In this document: positions 56,669 to 64,000 of the stretch, piece after piece
How positions within the stretch are numbered: position 1 is the first letter of the stretch
Layout: each line of letters opens with the position of its first letter
Assembly (NCBI GenBank): GCA_030645235.1
Contig: JAUSMV010000012.1
Span: 744,001-808,000, forward strand
Source: Parvibaculum sp.
GTDB lineage: Bacteria > Pseudomonadota > Alphaproteobacteria > Parvibaculales > Parvibaculaceae
Direction: 5' to 3'
Length of the DNA: 64,000 nucleotides
The notes under the pieces: model-generated
What the model was told of the DNA's origin: nothing
The model's database searches: none
Seen by the model: the letters and a program-made list of their open reading frames with translations, nothing else
Translations under genes and position numbers: made by a program

Positions 56669-57945
56669 TTGGCGTCTCCTTCTTCAGTCGAGGCCACAAG
56701 CCGGCGACGCAGTTTTGGCAGGATGAGACTTCCCGCGATGAGCAGGATGCCACCGATTGCGAAGAAAGCGGCTGTGTTGAGCAATGTCCCGAGCGTCTGG
56801 AAATAGAGATAGAGACATTCACCGGCAAAGGCGACGAGGCCTGCATTGATCGCAAAGCGATGATTGCGGGCTGTGCCATAGGCCACGAGCCAGACCGAGA
56901 GGGTGAGGAAGAGCGCAGCGTAGAACAAGAGGTTGTAGCCGTCATGTTGCGCGACGAGCGGATAGACGAGCGCGCCGATGCCAAGTGCGGCAAGGCCGCC
57001 ATAGTTACGCATTGAGAGGCGCTGGGCCGCGACTTCACTAAAGGCAAGCGCGCCGACAGCGGAAAGCGCGACAAGAGCGAGGGCGTACCAGAGAATGCCG
57101 GTGCCGCCATAACCGTCTTCAAGCTGGAATGTCGCCATGGCGGCGAAGGCGATCAGCATGCCGTAGTTTTCGAGCAAAGACCCGAAGCGGATAGACGTGG
57201 ATGAGAGGCGCAGGCCAAGCACCCATTGCATAAGAGCAACAAGCGCGAAGAGCGCGACGAGACTTCCGGTGTTGCAACCGATGAGTTCCTGCAAAGCGCC
57301 CGCATTGACACCGGCCCAGACCCAGAGTGTGAGGAGCGCGAGATGCAATCCCGCCCGCCAGCTCATGCGTATGGTGAGCCATGTCGCACCGAGCCATGGC
57401 AGGAAGAAGGCCCAACTGATTTGCTCGTGATGATCAAGCGCCCATGCTGCCCACAGAACAGCGAGAAGATAGGTGATCGCCAGGGCCGCGCGGGACGGCA
57501 GCGACCATGCCGCAGCGAGAGCGATGAGGCACCACAGCATCACCCATTCGGGCGTTGAAGACGTGACGTGATAAATCTGCCCGATCAGCATGATATTCGC
57601 GCCGAAGAGTGCGAGCCCTGCGACGACGCCTGCCTCGGCATAGGCGGGGTGGCCGCGCCTGTCGGCAAACCACGCTGCACCCCATGCGACCCAGAGGGCT
57701 GAAAAGATCATCAGGAGGCGGATGATTTTGGGAATCTCGGCCCAGTTCGCCGCGACAAAACTCATCACGGCAAAGCCCACAAGCACTGCGCCCATGATCG
57801 CCAGAATTTGCGGAATGTGCCGCACGGCCGCGCCGCCGCTCGCATCGGTCAGGATTGATTGCGCGTGTGCAGGCGTGACCCAGCCGCGCTCAACCCATTT
57901 TTCGAGGTCCTGGCGAAGGCGCCTTAAATAGATGGTCTGCCACAT
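56665..57945 (-). CDS. DUF2157 domain-containing membrane protein
   Basis: LEKWVERGWVTPAHAQSILTD...; multi-TM; ATGA overlap with GDYXXLXY gene. Confidence 0.9.
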   Translation of the reverse strand: MWQTIYLRRLRQDLEKWVERGWVTPAHAQSILTDASGGAAVRHIPQILAIMGAVLVGFAVMSFVAANWAEIPKIIRLLMIFSALWVAWGAAWFADRRGHPAYAEAGVVAGLALFGANIMLIGQIYHVTSSTPEWVMLWCLIALAAAWSLPSRAALAITYLLAVLWAAWALDHHEQISWAFFLPWLGATWLTIRMSWRAGLHLALLTLWVWAGVNAGALQELIGCNTGSLVALFALVALMQWVLGLRLSSTSIRFGSLLENYGMLIAFAAMATFQLEDGYGGTGILWYALALVALSAVGALAFSEVAAQRLSMRNYGGLAALGIGALVYPLVAQHDGYNLLFYAALFLTLSVWLVAYGTARNHRFAINAGLVAFAGECLYLYFQTLGTLLNTAAFFAIGGILLIAGSLILPKLRRRLVASTEEGDAK

Positions 57946-58178
57946 GACGTTGCCGAATCTCCGTAAAGAGGGTCAGAGGATGATAGCGCAGCCCAAGCGT
58001 TCTGCGGACTTTCATGGTTTACGTAGCGTCACGCTTGCGCCCTGCGTCCGAATGTCGCAACATATCCATTCTGGGTGTTGCCGATGCGATTGAGCGGACG
58101 GTGCCTCACTGTCTGCCGGCGTGTTTCAACAGGGCTTTCATTCAAGGTCCGGGCTTCACCATTTTGGGAGTTGAAGCG

Positions 58179-58607
58179 ATGAACGTTGCCACGATCCTCA
58201 AGGCCAAAGGGGCCGATGTCGAAACAGTCGGGCCGGATATTACGCTCGGTGAAGTTGCGCGCCTGCTGAGCGCGAAACGCATCGGTGCTGTGCTTGTCCT
58301 CGAAGGTGAGCACCTGATTGGCATTCTGTCCGAGCGCGACGTCATCAAATCCATCGGCGTGGCCGGCTCCGAGGCGCTTGATCGTCGTGTCCGCGAAGTC
58401 ATGACGTCGCGCATCGTGACCTGTGATCTCAATGACAGTGTTGATCTGCTCATGGACATGATGACTGAAGGTCGTTTCCGTCATTTGCCGGTTGTGGCCG
58501 AGGGCCGTCTTGTCGGCATCATCTCGATCGGTGACGTGGTGAAGCATCGCATGGCCGAAACCGTCATGGAGACGGAAGCTTTGCGCCTCTATATCGCCAA
58601 TAGCTAA
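58179..58607 (+). CDS. CBS domain-containing protein
   Basis: Two CBS repeats: LSAKRIGAVLVLEGEHLIGILSERDVIKSI / MMTEGRFRHLPVVAEGRLVGIISIGDVV. Confidence 0.95.
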   Translation: MNVATILKAKGADVETVGPDITLGEVARLLSAKRIGAVLVLEGEHLIGILSERDVIKSIGVAGSEALDRRVREVMTSRIVTCDLNDSVDLLMDMMTEGRFRHLPVVAEGRLVGIISIGDVVKHRMAETVMETEALRLYIANS

Positions 58608-58616
58608 GCCAATTAC

Positions 58617-59693
58617 CTAAGATTGGGCCAATAGACTGATTGTTTCGCGGATTTGGGGGAGGGCTTCTTCGGCAGCTTCTTCCCCAAGTCGTATCAGCTC
58701 GTCCGCGCGGTCAAATTCCATCAATGTCAGATGGCCGATCTTCGGCGCGATCACCACGTCCGGCGGATCACTCGCCAATCGTGCGCGGGCGAGGCGGTCC
58801 TGCACGATGTTGAGTGAGGCCAGCAGCACACTGGCAAAGCCCGGACCCCGACGAGCGGTGCCGATGGCGCGTTTGACGATTTCGCGTTCCGGTGCGCGCG
58901 CGGCGCCGCGCAGCTTGTTCAGCGTGTTTTTGATACCGTCCATGATGGCGGAGTTTTCATCCGGTGCAGTCACTGTGCTTTCAATGATTTCCTCTTCGAC
59001 CATATCCGCGATGTCTTCAGCGATATCTTGCTCAGGCATCCGGTGCGGGACGCTCGCGACATAGAAGGGGTTGGTGCCTTCGGCAAAGTTGCGCCGTGTC
59101 GCGGGATCAAACGGATCAGTATTGAGGTTCACCGCTATGACAAGTCGTGCGCCGAGGGCGCGGGCGACGGAGACGGGTACAGGGTTCACAATCGCACCGT
59201 CGATGAGCCAGCGGTTGTCCACCGGCACGGGCGAGAACACACCGGGCAGCGCGTAGGAGGCGCGCAGCGCCTGCACGAGGCTTCCTTCGCGCAGCCAGAC
59301 TTCATGGCCGGTGGAAAGCTCGGTGGCGACGGCGACGAAAGTGCGCTCCATATTTTCGATGCGCAGGTCGCCCAGATGATTGGTCAGGATCGCCTCAAGC
59401 TTCGCGTCACCGATCAGACCCGATGAGCGAAAACGAAAATCGACAAGACCGAGCAGGCGGCGTCGGTTGAGACTGCGCGCAAATTCTTCCAGCGGCTTCA
59501 TTTGGCCCGCTACATAGCAGCCGCCCACCATCGCGCCGATCGACGTGCCCGATATGATATCGGCATGGACGCCAGCTTCGCTGAGAACACGCATGACACC
59601 GATATGTGCCCAGCCGCGCGCCACACCGGCACCGAGAGCGATGCCGATTTTCGTGCGGTTTCTGTTCAACTGGTTCATTAGGCTCTCACTCAA
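58617..59693 (-). CDS. patatin-like phospholipase family protein
   Basis: IGIALGAGVARGWAHIGVMRVL, ISGTSIGAMVGG (GxSxG), DGAIVNPVPV. Confidence 0.95.
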   Translation of the reverse strand: MSESLMNQLNRNRTKIGIALGAGVARGWAHIGVMRVLSEAGVHADIISGTSIGAMVGGCYVAGQMKPLEEFARSLNRRRLLGLVDFRFRSSGLIGDAKLEAILTNHLGDLRIENMERTFVAVATELSTGHEVWLREGSLVQALRASYALPGVFSPVPVDNRWLIDGAIVNPVPVSVARALGARLVIAVNLNTDPFDPATRRNFAEGTNPFYVASVPHRMPEQDIAEDIADMVEEEIIESTVTAPDENSAIMDGIKNTLNKLRGAARAPEREIVKRAIGTARRGPGFASVLLASLNIVQDRLARARLASDPPDVVIAPKIGHLTLMEFDRADELIRLGEEAAEEALPQIRETISLLAQS

Positions 59694-59753
59694 CAGACTT
59701 CACTACGCGTTGAATTGAGGAATAGAAGAGGCAGAAGGCAAAAATATGACGGC

Positions 59754-60200
59754 TTAATGATTATGACCGTCTGAAATCTTTTGAGTTTCAATGCGCAGCG
59801 TCAGCGCCTTGTCCGACGCGCCCATCGGCACCGAGCGGAAAAAGCATGAGCGATAGCCGATATGGCAGGCGCCGCCATCGCCGCCGACGCTGACTTTCAG
59901 CACCAGCGCATCCTGATCGCAGTCGATGCGGATTTCGCGGACCGTTTGTGTCTGACCGCTTGTGTCGCCCTTGCGCCAGAAGCTCTGACGCGAGCGGCTC
60001 CAGTACCAGGCCTGACCTGTCTCAATGGTGCGTGCGAGGGCTTCGGCATTCATCCAGGCAAACATCAGCACTTCATTGGTGGTCGCGTCCTGCGCCACAA
60101 CGGGGATCAGCCCGTCTGCGTCGAACTTCGGCATGAAGCTCACGCCGTCTTCAATGTCAGCCAATGTGCCGCGCGGGGCGAAGAGGGGGGAAGGGGTCAT
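59754..60200 (-). CDS. hisI: phosphoribosyl-AMP cyclohydrolase
   Basis: MFAWMNAEALARTIETGQAWYWSRSRQSFWRKGDTSGQTQ; DCDQDALVLKV. Confidence 0.97.
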   Translation of the reverse strand: MTPSPLFAPRGTLADIEDGVSFMPKFDADGLIPVVAQDATTNEVLMFAWMNAEALARTIETGQAWYWSRSRQSFWRKGDTSGQTQTVREIRIDCDQDALVLKVSVGGDGGACHIGYRSCFFRSVPMGASDKALTLRIETQKISDGHNH

Positions 60201-60262
60201 GGGAGCCTCTGTCGAATAACGAATAGTGCCAACATAATGGGCGCGTCCGGCCCCAAAAACAA

Positions 60263-60285
60263 ATGGCCCGCATCGAGCGGGCCAT
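60263..60285 (-). terminator. Rho-independent terminator of folE
   Basis: ATGGCCCG-catcgag-CGGGCCAT; minus-strand T-rich tail. Confidence 0.75.
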
Positions 60286-60310
60286 CTGCATCAATTCAAA
60301 TTCTGCATCC

Positions 60311-60943
60311 TTACGGACGGATCATCTGCATGAAGCGGGCCTCGAGGCGCGGGTCGTCGCGGAAGACACCGGTAAACTGCGTGGTGATGGTCGCCACGTC
60401 AGGTTTCTTGATGCCGCGCGTTGTCATGCATTGATGCTTCGCATCAACAAGGATCGCCACACCGGCGGGCGCGAGCGCCTCCGTGATCGCGTCAGCGATC
60501 TGGGCGGTCATGGTTTCCTGCGTCTGGAGACGCTTGGCGTAAATTTCAACGACGCGGGCGAGTTTGGAAATGCCCACGACCTTGTTGGTCGGCACATAGG
60601 CGATATGAACCTTGCCGAGAATGGCGACCATGTGATGTTCGCAATGTGATTCAAGGCTGATGTCGCGCAGCATCACCATGTCCTGATAGCCGGACACTTC
60701 TTCGAAGGTGCGTGAGAGTTCTTTGATCGGGTCGGCATTATAGCCTTCAAAGAATTCTTCATAAGCGCGGGTGACGCGGCCGGGCGTGTCAATGAGGCCT
60801 TCGCGGTTCGGATTGTCCCCCGCCCAGGCGATCAGCGTGCGCACGGCAGCTTCCGCTTCTTCGCGGCTCGGCTTTTTCACTTCTGGCAGTTCAACGGATT
60901 TCAAGCGCGAACCCAGACCTTCAACGGCAACATTCATGTTCAT
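60311..60943 (-). CDS. folE: GTP cyclohydrolase I
   Basis: [58 protein letters not shown]. Confidence 0.97.
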   Translation of the reverse strand: MNMNVAVEGLGSRLKSVELPEVKKPSREEAEAAVRTLIAWAGDNPNREGLIDTPGRVTRAYEEFFEGYNADPIKELSRTFEEVSGYQDMVMLRDISLESHCEHHMVAILGKVHIAYVPTNKVVGISKLARVVEIYAKRLQTQETMTAQIADAITEALAPAGVAILVDAKHQCMTTRGIKKPDVATITTQFTGVFRDDPRLEARFMQMIRP

Positions 60944-61335
60944 CTGACCATTCTCGTTTGGGGGACCGCGCCACAATTTAAGGGGCAGGGGCCAAATCAC
61001 TCCCATCAAGCAACGGGGTCTATATGCCATGTGAAAGACACTCTGGCATCGTTACAAGGACGCATATGGCCTTGCAGAAAGGGACTATCAAGGTGGGTGC
61101 GACACCTAAACGCCGCAAGATGAGGAGGGGAAATTGGCTCATTTCCTCTATTTTAAGCCTTGCCGCCGATGATGAAGCCTAATAACAAATGGGTGTGGCG
61201 CCCGGGCGCTGCCCTCAATGAACGGACCGGATATGACCTGTCGAAGCTGCGGACACATCACGATCACCGCCTGAGGCCCCTCGCGATGAAGGGGGTCAGG
61301 TTTACCCCTTTGCTGATTTGAGAGACCGCTTCGAC

Positions 61336-62721
61336 ATGACCGCTCCTCTTTATCTCTACAATACGCTGACCCGCTCCAAAGACCTGTTCACGCCTGCGGA
61401 CCCCGCGCGCGTCACCATGTATGTCTGCGGACCGACCGTTTATAATTTTGCTCATATCGGCAATGCGCGGCCCGCCGTCGTGTTCGACGTGCTCGCGCGC
61501 CTGTTGCGTCGGCTTTACCCACACGTCGTCTATGCCCGCAACATCACGGACATCGAAGACAAGATCATTGCCTCGGCCAAAGAGCAGGGCGTGCCGATCA
61601 GCGTCATCACCGAGAAATATGCCGACATCTACCGCAAGGATATGGGCACGCTCGGCGTTAAGCTGCCGGACATTGAACCCAAAGCCACCGACGCCATTCC
61701 CGACATGATCTCGATGATGGAACGGCTGATCGCCAGCGGCCATGCTTATGCCGCCGAAGGCCATGTGCTGTTCCATGTCGCGTCTTATAAGGACTATGGC
61801 GCGCTGTCGCGTCGTGATCTCGATGACATGATCGCCGGTGCCCGCGTTGAAGTTGCGCCCTACAAAAAAGACGCCACCGACTTTGTGTTGTGGAAACCGT
61901 CAACGCCCGAACAGCCCGGCTGGGACAGTCCGTGGGGTCGCGGTCGTCCGGGCTGGCATATCGAATGCTCGGCTATGATCGAGAAGCATCTGGGCGAGAC
62001 CATCGACATTCATGCCGGCGGCATCGACCTTCAGTTCCCGCATCATGAAAACGAGATTGCGCAATCGACCTGCGCCCATGGCGGCAAGCTTTTCTCGCGC
62101 TTTTGGCTTCACAACGGCTTTGTGAATATCGAAAAAGAAAAGATGTCGAAATCCATCGGCAATGTGCTGTTGGTGCATGACCTCATCAAGGAAGCTCCCG
62201 GCGAAGCGATCCGCCTCGCGCTGCTCAACGGTCATTACCGCCAGCCGCTCGACTGGACCGGCGAAGGCTTGGCTCAGGCGCGTCAGATGCTCAACCGCCT
62301 CTATGGCGCGTTGCGCACGCTTGCCGATGTGGAGGCCACGGCCAATGACGCCGTGCCGCCGGAGTTCATGGCCGCATTGCTTGATGATCTCAATACGCCC
62401 AAGGCTTTGGCGGTTTTGTTCGATCTGGCCAGGCAGGCCAATGTCGCCACCGATAAGGCTGAAAAAACCCGGCTTAAATCGGCGCTTCTGGCCGCAGGGT
62501 CGCTCATCGGCCTCCTCGAACAAGACCCTGAGATCTGGTTTGCAGGCGGCGGTATCGCTCCCCATATAGACGCAGACGAGATCGAAGCCCTGATTTTGGC
62601 GCGGGCCACTGCGCGTAAAAATAAAGACTTCAAAGAAAGCGACCGCATCCGCGACGAGTTGGCGGGGCGCGGTATCCAGATCGAAGACGGGCCGAAAGGC
62701 ACAACATGGCGTGTAGGCTAA
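61336..62721 (+). CDS. cysS: cysteinyl-tRNA synthetase
   Basis: [19 protein letters not shown] (HIGH), [10 protein letters not shown] (KMSKS), GWHIECSAM. Confidence 0.97.
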   Translation: MTAPLYLYNTLTRSKDLFTPADPARVTMYVCGPTVYNFAHIGNARPAVVFDVLARLLRRLYPHVVYARNITDIEDKIIASAKEQGVPISVITEKYADIYRKDMGTLGVKLPDIEPKATDAIPDMISMMERLIASGHAYAAEGHVLFHVASYKDYGALSRRDLDDMIAGARVEVAPYKKDATDFVLWKPSTPEQPGWDSPWGRGRPGWHIECSAMIEKHLGETIDIHAGGIDLQFPHHENEIAQSTCAHGGKLFSRFWLHNGFVNIEKEKMSKSIGNVLLVHDLIKEAPGEAIRLALLNGHYRQPLDWTGEGLAQARQMLNRLYGALRTLADVEATANDAVPPEFMAALLDDLNTPKALAVLFDLARQANVATDKAEKTRLKSALLAAGSLIGLLEQDPEIWFAGGGIAPHIDADEIEALILARATARKNKDFKESDRIRDELAGRGIQIEDGPKGTTWRVG

Positions 62722-62727
62722 AGCGAA

Positions 62728-63174
62728 ATGCTGAACGAGATCTACAACACGCGCATTCTGAAACTGGCAGCGAATATCCCGCTGACGGACCGGCTTGCGT
62801 CGCCTGATGCGACCGTCACGGCGGTCTCGAAGCTTTGCGGTTCCAAAGTCACTGTCGATGTCAAAATGGATGGCGACAAGGTTGTGGGCTACGGCGCGGA
62901 CATCAAAGCCTGCGCGCTGGGTCAGGCCTCGTCCTCCATCATGGCGCATCACGTGATCGGCGCGTCGGCGTCGGAACTTCACGAAGTTGGCAAAGCCATG
63001 CGCGCCATGCTGAAAGAAGGGGCCGAGCCTCCGCGTGATTTCATGGACGGCAAGTGGCTTGACCTTGAAGTGCTCGAACCCGTCCGCGATTTCAAAGCGC
63101 GTCATGCGTCCACGTTGCTCGTGTTCGACGCCGTTGAAGAAGCGGTGGACGAGGCGATCGCCAAACAAAAATGA
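62728..63174 (+). CDS. iron-sulfur cluster assembly scaffold protein (NifU/IscU-like)
   Basis: LCGSKVTVDVKMDGDKVVGYGADIKACALGQASSSIMAHHVIG. Confidence 0.92.
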   Translation: MLNEIYNTRILKLAANIPLTDRLASPDATVTAVSKLCGSKVTVDVKMDGDKVVGYGADIKACALGQASSSIMAHHVIGASASELHEVGKAMRAMLKEGAEPPRDFMDGKWLDLEVLEPVRDFKARHASTLLVFDAVEEAVDEAIAKQK

Positions 63175-63213
63175 TTTGCTTCCGGCAAAAGCGGGGAGCG
63201 TAGGGGAGAGTTT

Positions 63214-63741
63214 ATGAGCCGCATTTTTGGCGCTGTGACGCAAAATGGTTACGTCGTGCGCGATATTCACGCGGCGATGGATCACTGGATCAATGTGATG
63301 GGCGTCGGCCCGTGGTTCTATGTGGACCGCGTGAAGACGGATTACTTCATCTATCACGGCGAACCCTCCGCAATGGAGATGAGTGTGGCGCTGGCGAACT
63401 CCGGCGATCTGCAAATCGAGCTGATCCAGCAGCGCAATGATGCGCCCTCGATGTACAAGGATTTTCTCGACGCGGGCCATGAAGGCCTGCAACACATGGC
63501 CTATTGGACCAAAGATTATCAGACGGTCTATGACCGCGCTTTGGCGCTCGGCTACAAAGTCGGCCATGAAGGTCAGATCGGCGGCGCGCAGGGGCGTTTT
63601 TCGTATTTTGAAACGCAGGCGCATCCGGGCACGGTGATCGAGCTGTCCGATATCAGCGGGGCCAAAGGCAAACTCTTTGAACATATCCGCAAAGCCTCAA
63701 TTGACTGGGACGGTTCGGACCCCATCCGTATTGCGAAATAA
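63214..63741 (+). CDS. VOC family (glyoxalase-like) protein
   Basis: AVTQNGYVVRDIHAAMDHWINVMGVGPWFYVD; GHEGLQHMAYWTKDY. Confidence 0.92.
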   Translation: MSRIFGAVTQNGYVVRDIHAAMDHWINVMGVGPWFYVDRVKTDYFIYHGEPSAMEMSVALANSGDLQIELIQQRNDAPSMYKDFLDAGHEGLQHMAYWTKDYQTVYDRALALGYKVGHEGQIGGAQGRFSYFETQAHPGTVIELSDISGAKGKLFEHIRKASIDWDGSDPIRIAK

Positions 63742-63791
63742 ACCTCTGTAGCTATCCTCTCTCACTCCTTTCTCATCTATTGGAAATATGC

Positions 63792-64000
63792 ATGTCCGAC
63801 CTTGCTGAAGCCCGTCTTAAAACTGTGCGCGATCATATGGCGCTTGAATGTGTCAATGATTGGGACGCCGTCATCGCGACCTTTGCCCATCCGCGCTATG
63901 AAATGTACGGCTCCGGTCAGGTCTTTGACGGCGAAGCTTCCGTGCGCGGCTATTTTGCCGCCTCGCGCACGCCGTTTCCCGATCAGGCCAATGAGATCAT
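63792..64000 (+). CDS. nuclear transport factor 2 / ester cyclase-like protein (truncated by window end)
   Basis: MSDLAEARLKTVRDHMALECVNDWDAVIATFAHPRYEMYGSGQVFDGEASVRGYFAASRTPFPDQANEI; runs off the window. Confidence 0.75.
   Translation, partial: MSDLAEARLKTVRDHMALECVNDWDAVIATFAHPRYEMYGSGQVFDGEASVRGYFAASRTPFPDQANEI

Noticed and set aside
61066-61182. 38-aa ORF MALQKGTIKVGATPKRRKMRRGNWLISSILSLAADDEA upstream of cysS
   Set aside because: No RBS or homology evidence; could be chance in a 370 bp intergenic region.
61900-63684. 594-aa minus-strand ORF
   Set aside because: Antisense to three clear genes (cysS, NifU-like scaffold, VOC protein); composition is that of a GC-rich shadow ORF (His/Arg-rich, no motifs).

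Overview
64 kb of a GC-rich bacterial chromosome, probably an alphaproteobacterium (inferred from DUF3126, the hisI/folE/NifU-like neighbourhood and the HfaB/CsgG-like protein). Most of it is ordinary metabolic and housekeeping content: five crotonase-fold genes, three SDRs, an M20 hydrolase, two tandem GPH-type MFS transporters, a single-subunit quinol NO reductase, purB, map, cysE, hisI, folE, cysS, a PhoX phosphatase, GMC and carotenoid oxygenases, a rhomboid protease, two PilZ proteins and one tRNA-Leu(TAA). No CRISPR array, IS element, integrase or prophage was recognised. The most interesting observations are: (1) a translationally coupled ParA-like ATPase + RelA/SpoT-type nucleotidyltransferase pair in an AT-rich islet (24.6-26.4 kb); (2) a family of at least 6 (plus 1 variant) ~150-180 bp multi-hairpin intergenic repeats with swappable arms and compensatory changes, each lying just 3' of a stop codon; (3) an Asn/Thr/Ser-rich low-complexity secreted protein about 2 kb from a CsgG/HfaB-family lipoprotein, a possible non-canonical curli- or holdfast-like system; (4) two homologous micro-ORF blocks about 37 kb apart (M-x-LDE-xx-YDL-x-MET-x-NLLQE), each preceded by the same 16-nt palindrome exactly 20 nt before the ATG. 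No database search was possible; family names come from motif recognition only.
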